Source: Streptomyces carminius (GTDB taxonomy: Bacteria; Actinomycetota; Actinomycetes; Streptomycetales; Streptomycetaceae). From it: a DNA stretch of 63,870 nt. A program made the translations under genes and the position numbers. A model generated the notes under the pieces. The model saw only the letters and a program-made list of their open reading frames with translations. It had not been told where the DNA came from and searched no databases. Positions within the stretch are counted from its first letter, which is position 1, and each line of letters begins with the position of its first letter. Positions 35,093-43,200 of this stretch are shown in pieces. The stretch lies in assembly GCF_002794255.1 (NCBI RefSeq), contig NZ_PGGW01000018.1:2501-66370 (forward strand), given 5' to 3'.

Positions 35093-35380
35093 TCACCTGC
35101 GCTTCCCACAGCGGCAGCATCGACGGCGGCTGTAGCAGGTGCAGAAAGCACAGTTTCGCGTGCGGGAACCAGACCCCCCCACCGGGCGCCTTCCCGTGCA
35201 GGGAGTTCCCCTCCTCCTGGCCGAGGTGCGCCCTGCCGTGTGGCAGTACAGGTGCACCCAGCGCCTGATCGAGGACTCCGAGGTCCCGCAGACGTCCGCC
35301 GCTTCCCTCACCCCGACCGCCCCAGCCAGAACGAACATCGCGATGATCAACTTGCAGTCCTCGCTGTACTGACGACGCAT
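35093..35380 (-). CDS. Small HTH-like protein (possible transposase-type HTH)
   Basis: A 95-residue frame beginning MRRQYSEDCKLIIAMFVLAG, with a helix-turn-helix-like VREAADVCGTSESSIRRWVHLY at about 24-45. That pattern resembles the HTH_Tnp_1 domain of IS3 OrfA-type proteins. The second half is basic, Cys-rich and unlike a folded domain, so the gene may be truncated or frameshifted. The ATG has a very good ribosome site (GGGGAGGGG). It lies within the island in the same direction as the helicase operon, 340 bases upstream of it. It could be an island regulator or a transposase remnant. Confidence 0.5.
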   Translation of the reverse strand: MRRQYSEDCKLIIAMFVLAGAVGVREAADVCGTSESSIRRWVHLYCHTAGRTSARRRGTPCTGRRPVGGSGSRTRNCAFCTCYSRRRCCRCGKRR

Positions 35381-36260
35381 GACCCCTCCCCGAAATCAAT
35401 GAAACAACTCGTGCCATCCGGCATGATGACACCCCCCTCAGTTCGACGCAATCCTCGGAAGGAAGCATTCGGAACTTGAGCGATAATGAGAGTACAGCAC
35501 CTTCCGCCGAGGTTTTCCGGAAAATCGTGCTGCAGGCGACATGGAAGCGCCCCACACCTTCAGCATGTACCGCATGAAGGCATACGAATACCCCTGCTTC
35601 GAGAGCACTCCTCGAAGTGAACTCGCCGATCGGCCACACGAAGATTACCTGCCGATCACCCTGAAGGCAAGCCCTCTCTCATTCCTAGCACACAAATTCG
35701 AGACCCTTGAGACAAGCCGGTCCATTGCTCGTTCTACCGAGCAATCGCGACACGTACCCCGCTTCCGTTCCGAAATGCACCGCGCGGAAGTCGCACGGGA
35801 ACGAGCGCGGCAGGTCATCCCTCCGACAGGCGGTCGAGAGCCACCTTTCTTCGGGAGTCGCGCGCCACAGACAGGAGGGCGGGATTCCGCATGTCGGCGC
35901 CACAGGGTCGCAGCGACGGGCCCCGCCCGTCCAATCGCTCGACGCGCGAGCAAACGCCCGACGAAGGCGTCACGCACTGGAACACCGGAAGGACATCGAA
36001 TCGAGTCGCACCGAACCTGCGTCTCGGTTGGGGGCCAACCGGTACACCGGTTGGCCCCCAACCGAGACGCAGGTTCGGTCACGGCAAGTCGGCGACTCGA
36101 CAGGAGTCAGCATCCCGAACCACCGGGCCACGAGTCCGCACCGTCCGCTCCTCACATCCCCATAGAGGAGTCCTCTGGCAGGGTCGGCAAACAAAATTAT
36201 CCATCTAGCTCACCTGTCAAAAGACCTTGTATGCTGCTGGCACCCGCGAAGGAGGAGCCG
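35381..36260. other. 880-base intergenic region in the island centre
   Basis: No convincing gene, although a frame is open in phase with the XRE-GHKL gene back to 35541; its translation is unstructured and base composition is more AT-rich than flanking genes. The region holds a perfect 70-bp palindrome at 36010-36079 and, at its right end (36195-36245), an AT-rich segment that should contain the promoter of the plus-strand operon. It separates the helicase genes from the divergent regulator-ATPase operon. Confidence 0.6.
36001..36100. repeat. Large perfect palindrome, 34-bp arms, 2-bp centre
   Basis: Positions 36010-36043 and 36046-36079 are perfect reverse complements (34 of 34), separated by AC at 36044-36045. 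Outside the arms, TCGAGTCGC (36001-36009) has its exact complement GCGACTCGA at 36092-36100, giving a further 9-bp stem with a 12-base bulge on one side. Such a structure can form a hairpin in RNA or a cruciform in DNA. It ends about 180 bases before the XRE-GHKL start. It is not part of a recognised transposable element. Role unknown: operator, terminator or recognition structure. Confidence 0.92.
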
Positions 36261-38351
36261 GTGGAAGCGAACGACGAGCGAGCCGACAGCTTCGGCGTGT
36301 GGTTGTCACGCCAGTTGCGGCGCCGTGGCATGACCCAGGCCGAGCTGGCCGAGGCGCTCGGCATCACCCGTGCCGGAGTGTCCGCCTGGATCACCGGGCG
36401 GGCCGAGCCGCGCGAGGAGAAGAAACGGGCTATCGCGCAGGTCCTCGGCACGGACGAGGCAACTGTGTACCTGCGTACCTCGGATGCCCCGTCCGAGAGG
36501 CCCGTCGTCTGGTATCACCGTCCCGCCCACGCCGACGGTGGCCGTGAGTTCGGGAACGCCGCGGCCTTCGCCTTTGACGCCGATGTCTCGGTGCTCGCCC
36601 GTGAGGCCACCCAGAACAGCCTCGACGAGCGTCACCTCGACTCCGAGCCCGTACGTGTCCGGTACGTCCTGCACGAGCTGAGTGGGGAACACCTGCGGAG
36701 GTTCCTGGAGGCGCTGCACTGGGACGAGCTTCTGCCGCACTACGAGACGGCAGCCGCCCAGGAACAGAAGGTCGGCCGGACGCTCGCCGAGGGCCTGCGG
36801 GAACTGCGCGAGACGGACACCCTGCTTCTGCTGCGGGTCGACGACTACAACGCCTCCGGCCTCACCGGCCCCGAGTACGAGGACGGACGGTTCGCCGCCG
36901 TGGTGCGGCGCCAGCTGGACAGTCACAAGACCAAGCGGCACGCGAGCGGTTCGTACGGCCTGGGCAAGGTCACCCTGTGGGCGACGAGCCGACTCGGGCT
37001 CGTCCTGATCAACAGCACCCTCTCCGAGCCCCACGAGGGCCGTACCGAACGCCGGGTGATCGGCCGGTTGGACCTGCCCTGGCGCGAGGTGGACGGTGAG
37101 GCCTTCGCCGGACCGGCCTGGTTGGGCGAGGAGGACAGCGAACCCGAGTACGAGGGTGTGGCCCGCTCCTGGTGGGCGGACGAGGAGACCACCGATCGGC
37201 TGCACCTCACCCGGACCGGTTCCGATCCGGGCACGTCCTTCCTCGTCGTCGGTGCGCACGACGCGGCCGGTGACGCCGAGACCGTCCAGGAGATGCACGA
37301 GAAGCTCGTCCGCTCGTTGGCGGAGAACTTCTGGGCGGCCATGACCTACGGCGAGTCGTCCGCCGCCTTCCTGGAGGCCTCGGTCACCACACTGCGCAAC
37401 GGACAGGTCCTGATCAAGGAGGAGCGGGTCGATCCCCACGCCTACGAACCCGCACGCTCCCGCGCTCTGAAGGCGTACCTGGACGGGAGAACCGTCGACC
37501 GGCTCGCCGGCCTCGACCAGGTCGCCCTCGCTCATGTACCTCTCACCGTTCCGCCGCTGCGCGGCGAGAAGGGGCCCGTCACAGAACATCGCGCCGTGCT
37601 GCTGGTGACTCCCGCCGACGACAAGGACACCAGGCCCAACCAGTTGGTGTGCATGCGCGGTAGCCGTATGACCATCAGCACCCGACGTGTCCCGGACCTG
37701 CCGTTGGGCACCAATCCCTTCCAGGCCGTTCTCCTGGCCGGTCGTGCCACGGGAAGCGTCACCGACGACACCGACCTCGCCGAGGCGTTCCTGCGAACCT
37801 CCGAGCCGCCCGAGCACAACGACTGGACCAAGACGGAGGAGCTGTCCTCCCGGTACGCCCGCGGAGCACGCCAACGGATCCTCGACTTCCGTCGCGACAT
37901 GAACGTCACGGTCCGGCAGTTGGTGGCCCGTCGGGAGGAGAAGCTCCAGGGCGGTCCGACCGTGCTGCGCGAGCTGCTGCGGCTCGACGGGGGCGGCAGT
38001 GCCGGCCGGCGGACCGACGGCCACCCGACGATCCGCAACGTCGACGGTGAACTGACCTCGTCCGGTGCCTGGCGGGTGCAGGTCGAGGTGAAGCTGCCCC
38101 AACGCGACGACCCCTGGCTGATGACCCCGGTGGCGAAGTTCGACGTCCGCTCCGGAGGCAGGCCCACTGTTCGGTGGTCCGAACTGGTTGCCGGGGAGAA
38201 CTGCCATGTGGAGAACGGGCATCTCCACTTCCGTCCCGGTGCACGCACCGCGTCCTTCAACGGCGTCACCGATGTCGGGAGTCATCCGGTGACTGCCGGT
38301 ATGGCGCGCCTGATCATCGATCTGCAGAAGGCAAGAGGGGAAGCGGCATGA
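36261..38351 (+). CDS. XRE-HTH / GHKL-ATPase fusion protein
   Basis: A 696-residue protein. Residues about 8-62 form a Cro/CI-type HTH (LSRQLRRRGMTQAELAEALG, then ITRAGVSAWITG). From about 100 a GHKL-type ATP-binding domain follows: N-box VLAREATQNSLDERH near 113, an Asp-containing LLRVDDYNASGLTG near 190 (G1-like) and ASGSYGLGKVTLWATS near 230 (G2-like). The remainder is unassigned. GTG 36261 is fixed by AAGGAGGAGCCG directly upstream; the longer upstream frame is rejected. It starts a three-gene plus-strand operon with coupled junctions (ATGA, TGATG). DNA-binding plus GHKL ATPase suggests a sensor/regulator or a DNA-bound effector. Confidence 0.85.
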   Translation: MEANDERADSFGVWLSRQLRRRGMTQAELAEALGITRAGVSAWITGRAEPREEKKRAIAQVLGTDEATVYLRTSDAPSERPVVWYHRPAHADGGREFGNAAAFAFDADVSVLAREATQNSLDERHLDSEPVRVRYVLHELSGEHLRRFLEALHWDELLPHYETAAAQEQKVGRTLAEGLRELRETDTLLLLRVDDYNASGLTGPEYEDGRFAAVVRRQLDSHKTKRHASGSYGLGKVTLWATSRLGLVLINSTLSEPHEGRTERRVIGRLDLPWREVDGEAFAGPAWLGEEDSEPEYEGVARSWWADEETTDRLHLTRTGSDPGTSFLVVGAHDAAGDAETVQEMHEKLVRSLAENFWAAMTYGESSAAFLEASVTTLRNGQVLIKEERVDPHAYEPARSRALKAYLDGRTVDRLAGLDQVALAHVPLTVPPLRGEKGPVTEHRAVLLVTPADDKDTRPNQLVCMRGSRMTISTRRVPDLPLGTNPFQAVLLAGRATGSVTDDTDLAEAFLRTSEPPEHNDWTKTEELSSRYARGARQRILDFRRDMNVTVRQLVARREEKLQGGPTVLRELLRLDGGGSAGRRTDGHPTIRNVDGELTSSGAWRVQVEVKLPQRDDPWLMTPVAKFDVRSGGRPTVRWSELVAGENCHVENGHLHFRPGARTASFNGVTDVGSHPVTAGMARLIIDLQKARGEAA

Positions 38352-39319
38352 GGATCCTGGTGCCGTACTCGACTCTCGTCGGTGAGGTGACGTTCAAGGT
38401 CACCGCCGCCAAACTGGACGGGCGAGAACTGCCGCTGGAGATGATCTCCCAGCAGGAACGGGTCGTCGCCGTCCACCAGGCCGAGCGACGGACCTGGGAC
38501 GAGGCCCGGCTGGAACTGCGTGCCGAACTCCCGGATTCCGAGCTGGCCTCGGACCGATGGACAGACGTCACCTGTGTCGCCGTACTCACCGAAGGGGTCA
38601 CCAACTCTCGCACCGTGACGCGACTGCACCGCTCGTCCGCCGGCGATTGGAACGGCAGCATCACGCTCGCTCGCGACTCCTACCGCAACAGGGCCGAGCT
38701 GTCGGTGAACGTCGTCGCCACGGTGGACGGCGTGGCCGGCCGCGTCATCGGAAGCTCCGAGGACGACTGGATCGTCGATCTGGTCGCCCGCACACCGGTA
38801 CGCCAGCGGGAAATCAACTTCAACGAGGTCGACTTCCGCGACGGCGAGGAGGACTGGCTCCGCCCGTTCAAGGACGCGCCCTGGCTCGTCGAGACCTCCG
38901 GTGACATGCCCACCGTGCACCTCAACACCGGTTTCGAGGGTGTTGTCGAACTCCTCGACTCCAACGGCAGTCCGTTGGAGAAGGCCGTGCGCGGCGTACT
39001 CGCCGCGCAGATCGCCACCGACACCTGGACGGCGATGTTCCACGCGGCGGTGAGCGATCTGGAGACGGACGAAGACGGCACCCCACAGTGGCCCTCCGGT
39101 TGGCGTGACTCGGTACTGCGCGGCATGCTGCCCGACGTCCTGCCCGACGTCTCCGCCGCCGACGCCCTGTGGGACATCCACGCGCGGCGCGCGGAGAGCG
39201 TCGGCTGGAGTGAGCTCCAGTCGCGCATCCAGTACGCGGCGTCCCGCAGGGCGAGAGTCGCCAGGAACCTGGGCACCGCGATCCGCGTACTCGACCGCTC
39301 CGACGAGAGGGCCTCCTGA
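38348..39319 (+). CDS. Island hypothetical protein (second gene of XRE-GHKL operon)
   Basis: A 323-residue protein of unknown function. ATG 38348 overlaps the XRE-GHKL stop by ATGA, so it is translationally coupled. The first 170 residues look beta-rich (MRILVPYSTLVGEVTFKVTA), and the C-terminal 120 are helical (VLAAQIATDTWTAMFHAAVS, SAADALWDIHARRAESVGW). No signal peptide or membrane helix. No catalytic motif is recognised. Coupling implies a stoichiometric partner of the GHKL ATPase. Confidence 0.8.
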   Translation: MRILVPYSTLVGEVTFKVTAAKLDGRELPLEMISQQERVVAVHQAERRTWDEARLELRAELPDSELASDRWTDVTCVAVLTEGVTNSRTVTRLHRSSAGDWNGSITLARDSYRNRAELSVNVVATVDGVAGRVIGSSEDDWIVDLVARTPVRQREINFNEVDFRDGEEDWLRPFKDAPWLVETSGDMPTVHLNTGFEGVVELLDSNGSPLEKAVRGVLAAQIATDTWTAMFHAAVSDLETDEDGTPQWPSGWRDSVLRGMLPDVLPDVSAADALWDIHARRAESVGWSELQSRIQYAASRRARVARNLGTAIRVLDRSDERAS

Positions 39320-40215
39320 TGAGCCGCGACATCGACGACCTCCCCGAGCGTCTCGGTCTGCTGCGTGACGCCGTGGCGACCAAGAACCTCACCCGGAGTG
39401 TGCTCACCGGTCAGGAGGCTCCGCCACCGGTGGCTCTCGTCCGCTCCTCCGAGCCCGTCGACAAGCCCGGTTCGCGCTGGAGCACCCGACCGCTGCGGGA
39501 GCTCTTCGACGACGCGATGCGACTGCACTCCGACGACCGCACCCATGCCGACGCCTGGCTCGCCCCGCGGCTGCACGCCACCCTGCGGCTGACGCGCGCA
39601 GAGGCCGCGGAAAGCGCCCTGTGGAACTTCATCGCGTTGGTGGTGGCCCCCGACTACGTTGTCTGGCGCCATCTTCCGAGAAGCAGAGGAGACAAGAAGG
39701 CGGCGGTCACGGCCGACCGCTTCTGCGGCCCGCACTACAAGCAGGCGTTCGCGCGCCTGTGGTGGGCGGCCGAGCTCTTCCGCGACGGCGAGGACTACCG
39801 CCCCGCCGTCACCGCGTGTCGCAACCAGGACGTCCTCAACACGGTGCTGCGGCTCGATGTCATCGACCACCGGCCCACCGCACGGGCGGTGACCCGGCTC
39901 ATCGAGCAGGGCGCCGTCACCACGGGCCGCGAGGTCAACGCACTGGCCACCGTGATCAACGCCGCAGGCAGCACACTGATGTATGACGTTCTCGCCCCGG
40001 ACGAGGGCCCGGATGTGGAAGCACTGCGCTACTGGATCAGCGAGGGGGACATGGCTCCGCCCGTCTCCCCGGAATCCCTGCCGGACGGTCCCGACGACGG
40101 GGAGATCCCGCGCGACTCGGTGGGCGTGCTGGTCGAGCAGTTCGAAAAGCTTTTCGCGGGCGCACCCGTGCGCGGCAAGGAGTCAATCAACGAAGAGTCC
40201 GAGGTTTTCGACTGA
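39319..40215 (+). CDS. Island hypothetical protein (third gene of XRE-GHKL operon)
   Basis: A 298-residue, largely helical protein, possibly of the DUF6339 type (family call uncertain). Recognisable stretches are HATLRLTRAEAAESALWNFI, VVWRHLP and FARLWWAAELFRDGEDY, an arrangement of conserved Trp/Arg positions without known catalytic motif. ATG 39319 shares its A with the TGA of the previous gene. The C-terminal 60 residues are acidic and probably flexible. Last gene of the plus-strand operon; convergent with the methyltransferase gene. Confidence 0.75.
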   Translation: MSRDIDDLPERLGLLRDAVATKNLTRSVLTGQEAPPPVALVRSSEPVDKPGSRWSTRPLRELFDDAMRLHSDDRTHADAWLAPRLHATLRLTRAEAAESALWNFIALVVAPDYVVWRHLPRSRGDKKAAVTADRFCGPHYKQAFARLWWAAELFRDGEDYRPAVTACRNQDVLNTVLRLDVIDHRPTARAVTRLIEQGAVTTGREVNALATVINAAGSTLMYDVLAPDEGPDVEALRYWISEGDMAPPVSPESLPDGPDDGEIPRDSVGVLVEQFEKLFAGAPVRGKESINEESEVFD

Positions 40216-40356
40216 TCCGCCTCGGAGTCACCAACAGCATCAGGGACGGGGGTGAGGGGCTCACGACTCGCACAATCACGAACCCACTGTAAGGGGATCA
40301 AGGGAGAAAACCACTCGAAGCACCGGTCGAGGAGATCTACGAGATCACTCGATCAA

Positions 40357-41472
40357 TCAGTTTCCTTCTGTCGCGAAGCCTCGTTCCGCAGTCGAGAACT
40401 CTCCTACGAACGCTGCGGAATCATTCTCGGGGGGAATTATCGTGGCGCGTTGCGAAGCGGCCTTCTTCAACGCCTTGTCACGGGAATCGAATCCAAGCCC
40501 GAGAGCGGCGACCAGAACATGGATTCCGAGAACAGGAGGAACCGCGTTCCCGATCTGCTGGGCGATGTCACTGCCACACCACTGATAATCCACGGGAAAA
40601 CTCTGCAGCTGCCCCGCCTCGGCATGAGAGAAGCGCGAATCGGGCCGGCCGGGCGCCACCACCCGGTTGCGGCTGATCTTGCCGGTGACCGTGAAGGCCG
40701 GCTGGTCGTGCGTACGTCGGCCACGGGCCTTGGGGTCCCCGCCGGTGCCGTAGTTGGAGATCACCTCGAACGGCTTTGGCCGTTCGAGCACATCCCCCAT
40801 GGTGACCCATGGGTGCAGGCGCCGGTCTCCCTCCTCACGGCCAGTACCTTTTCGATACCAGCGGTGAGTCACTCCCGGTAGATTCGCCGGGCCACTGCGG
40901 CGGGCGATCAGGACGGCACGACGCCGTGTCTGCGGAACGCCGAACTGCTCGGCACGCAGAATGCCGTAGTCCACGGAATAGCCCTTCTCGTACAGGACGG
41001 CGCCTATCACCTCCCAGACCGGCAGGACGGCCTGTACCTGTTCCAACACGATCGCCTCATAAGGCCGTCCGTCCTCAAGCGCGGCCAGAGCCCACCGCAA
41101 AGGTTCGAGAACCAGCACGGTCCGTTGGTCCGTCGCCACCTCGGAAAGCTCTGCTGCGACATCCTCGGCCTTGCCTTTGGCCATACGCCTGGCGAAGGCA
41201 ATGATTTGACGGAGAGCGCGACGCCCGTCCCCGTTTCCGGCGACGGTATAGGTCTGGCAGGGCGGGCCCCCCGCGAGGACGGTGGCGTCGGGAAAGTCCG
41301 AGGGTCCGAAATCACGCACGTCGCCCTGTTTGGTGGCCAGCCCGGCCGCATCCCGAGTGGCACAGGCGTTCGAGTCCAGCTCGACCCCCGTGGCGGGCAC
41401 CTCCAGCCAGCGTGCCGCGACATCCAACCCCCCCGGCCCTGCGAACAGATCCACAATCCGGTGGGCTGGCAC
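40357..41472 (-). CDS. DNA (cytosine-5-)-methyltransferase, apparently active
   Basis: A 371-residue C5-cytosine methyltransferase. Motif I is RIVDLFAGPGGLD (about 5-17), motif II TGVELDSNA, motif IV GGPPCQTYTVAG with catalytic Cys at 72, motif VI LEQVQAV near 143-149 (Gln in place of Asn in ENV, Glu retained), motif VIII QTRRRAVLIA, motif IX-like FTVTGKISRNRVVA and motif X DIAQQIGNAVPP. GTG 41472 has AGGAG five bases upstream. It is the third gene of a minus-strand group with Vsr and a Cys-less homologue. It likely modifies self DNA for the island's helicase system. The recognition sequence is unknown. Confidence 0.9.
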   Translation of the reverse strand: MPAHRIVDLFAGPGGLDVAARWLEVPATGVELDSNACATRDAAGLATKQGDVRDFGPSDFPDATVLAGGPPCQTYTVAGNGDGRRALRQIIAFARRMAKGKAEDVAAELSEVATDQRTVLVLEPLRWALAALEDGRPYEAIVLEQVQAVLPVWEVIGAVLYEKGYSVDYGILRAEQFGVPQTRRRAVLIARRSGPANLPGVTHRWYRKGTGREEGDRRLHPWVTMGDVLERPKPFEVISNYGTGGDPKARGRRTHDQPAFTVTGKISRNRVVAPGRPDSRFSHAEAGQLQSFPVDYQWCGSDIAQQIGNAVPPVLGIHVLVAALGLGFDSRDKALKKAASQRATIIPPENDSAAFVGEFSTAERGFATEGN

Positions 41473-41627
41473 GTGATCTCCTGGCTTTCGAGAGCGGTGA
41501 GGGCAGCGACCGGGACGTTGTGAACGCGATGGCCCCACTTCACCCGTCGGTGGGTCGCCGATGCCGATCGGACAGAATAGCTGTGCTCAAAGTGGCTGAC
41601 CACGGCGGCCCACATACGCAGAACGAT

Positions 41628-42623
41628 TCATGAGGACGCTCCTCCGAGTGGGCTCAGGGCCGCTGCCACTCGTTCCCCCAGTGCCTGGGCCACGGGAGGT
41701 GGGGTCGCGTGCCCCAACTGTCTGTACCGAGCGGTCTTGCCGCCTTGCAGCATCCACTGTGGGGGGAAGCCCTGGAGGATCGCGACCTGTTCGACAGTGA
41801 GCTTCGGCAGATCCTTCACAGCCCCGTCCGGATCCCACCGGTAGTCGGCGTCGGGCACCTCGTCGCCTATGCCTCCACCGTTGATCCCCATCCGCGCCCA
41901 TGCGTTCTTGGTCCCGGTGGGTCCCAGATCCGCACCGCCTCGACGCTCCGAACCTCCGACGATCGCGGGGGCGAGCCGGTCGGCCCGGGCCGCCCAGGTG
42001 ACCGCGTCGCGCCAGCCACGCGCGGCCATGGACTTCCACAGCACGGCGCCCGCTGTCGGGGCGGGGGCACGCGATGGTTCCGGCCATCGGAAGCGCGCCG
42101 CCGACTCGGCTTCCATGGCGACCAGCAGGCCCATTTTTCGGTCCTGTGCGAGCCCGAAGTCGCACGCGTTGAGCATCCGCCAGTGCAGCACGTATCCGAG
42201 GTGTTCCAGTTCGGCCCCGACGAACTCTCGAAGTTCGGCAAACGCGCCGTCGTTCACCAGGGCGGGAACGTTCTCGATCAGCACCGCACGTGGCCGTACT
42301 TCGGTGGTCAGCCACACGGCCGCCTCCAGCAGTTTCCTCTCGTGGAGATCCTCAGCACGTCTGACCGCGGCCAGGGACTTGACCCGCGGAAGCCCGGCCG
42401 AGAGCAGATCCACGTCGTACGTGTACGGGTGCTCCTGAGCGACGAAGCCCAGCAGATCCATCTCCAGGACCCGCCACCCGAGACGATTGGCCTTCAAAGT
42501 GGCGCACGCGTGTCGGTTGTTCTCGATCAGCGCCACCGGGTCGAACCCGGCCGCCTCCAACCCCATCGCCAGCCCTCCGGCTCCCGCGCAGATCTCCAGC
42601 GATGTCAGGCGAGCGGAGTTCAA
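41628..42623 (-). CDS. C5-cytosine methyltransferase homologue lacking the catalytic cysteine
   Basis: A 331-residue Dcm-like protein. Motif I LEICAGAGGLAMGLEAAGF (about 9-27) and motif VI LIENVPALV (ENV at 117-119) are intact, and FGLAQDRKMGLLVAM resembles motif VIII. At motif IV, where GPPCQ is expected, the sequence is SAGLPRVKSL (GLPR at 77-80); no Cys occurs there on direct reading of the DNA. Catalysis of methyl transfer is therefore unlikely. It may act as a SAM-binding or target-recognition partner of the intact enzyme. TTG 42623 is chosen from GGGGAG nine bases upstream; upstream GTG codons in frame are alternatives. Confidence 0.82.
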   Translation of the reverse strand: MNSARLTSLEICAGAGGLAMGLEAAGFDPVALIENNRHACATLKANRLGWRVLEMDLLGFVAQEHPYTYDVDLLSAGLPRVKSLAAVRRAEDLHERKLLEAAVWLTTEVRPRAVLIENVPALVNDGAFAELREFVGAELEHLGYVLHWRMLNACDFGLAQDRKMGLLVAMEAESAARFRWPEPSRAPAPTAGAVLWKSMAARGWRDAVTWAARADRLAPAIVGGSERRGGADLGPTGTKNAWARMGINGGGIGDEVPDADYRWDPDGAVKDLPKLTVEQVAILQGFPPQWMLQGGKTARYRQLGHATPPPVAQALGERVAAALSPLGGASS

Positions 42624-42724
42624 GGTCGCGTTCTCCCCTGTGTGCTGCCCCTGTTCGACAGGCACCGACCCTACTCGGAAGGGACATCGCACACGCAGGG
42701 CCAGTCGATGACCACGGGATCCCG

Positions 42725-43144
42725 TCAGGAACGCGCTCGGCGTTCCGTCACCACCTGGACGACTCGGTCGACCACCGCGTCCGGTGACTCGTGCTCCCAG
42801 AAGCGCAGTACCGTCCAGCCTTCTTTCGTGAGCTGTTCCGTCGTCTCCAGGTCGCGGCTCACGTTCTTGTCCAGTTTCTGGCGCCACCAGTCCTTGTTCG
42901 CCTTGGGCTGGGTGGCGTGCTCGGGGCAGCCGTGCCAGAAGCAGCCGTCCAGGAAGACCGCCACCTTGAGGCCGGGGAAGGCGATGTCGATGGTCCGGCG
43001 GGGCATGCCCGGAACCGGCCGATGCAGTCGGTAGCGGTAACCGGCCGCATACAGCAGGCGGCGAACCGCCACCTCCGGGCTGGTGTCGCGGTTGGCTTGG
43101 CGGCTCATCCGGGCCGACACATCTGCAGAGGAGGGAGCAGGCAT
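42725..43144 (-). CDS. vsr: Vsr-type very short patch repair endonuclease
   Basis: A 139-residue PD-(D/E)XK-like endonuclease that nicks at T:G mismatches arising from 5-methylcytosine deamination. Family features: ANRDTSPEVAVRRLLYAAGY (about 17-36), RTIDIAFPGLKVAVFLDGCF (50-69) with catalytic-type Asp53, then WHGCPEH (70-76) with His71/His76, WWRQKLDKNVSRD near 86-98, and VLRFWEHE. It is first in the minus-strand group with the two cytosine methyltransferase genes, the usual dcm-vsr association. The ATG lacks a ribosome site; Met13 is an alternative. In R-M contexts Vsr-like nucleases may also serve as effectors, but that is inference. Confidence 0.9.
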   Translation of the reverse strand: MPAPSSADVSARMSRQANRDTSPEVAVRRLLYAAGYRYRLHRPVPGMPRRTIDIAFPGLKVAVFLDGCFWHGCPEHATQPKANKDWWRQKLDKNVSRDLETTEQLTKEGWTVLRFWEHESPDAVVDRVVQVVTERRARS

Positions 43145-43200
43145 GCAGCCATCGTGCCGCAGAGCGAAGGGGTGTTGCAGCCAGGGCAGAATGCCCGAGC

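Noticed and set aside
35541..36260. 240-codon in-frame extension upstream of the XRE-GHKL gene
   Set aside because: No domain, unlike coding composition, crosses the perfect palindrome, and a strong ribosome site stands at GTG 36261.
22974..40215. drmC (phospholipase D) or other standard DISARM gene
   Set aside because: No HKD motif pair is visible in any island protein; the unassigned proteins do not show it.
22956..43200. Integrase, tRNA or direct-repeat attachment sites bounding the island
   Set aside because: No tRNA gene, integrase or convincing direct repeat was seen at either edge; a search for short att repeats would need computation.
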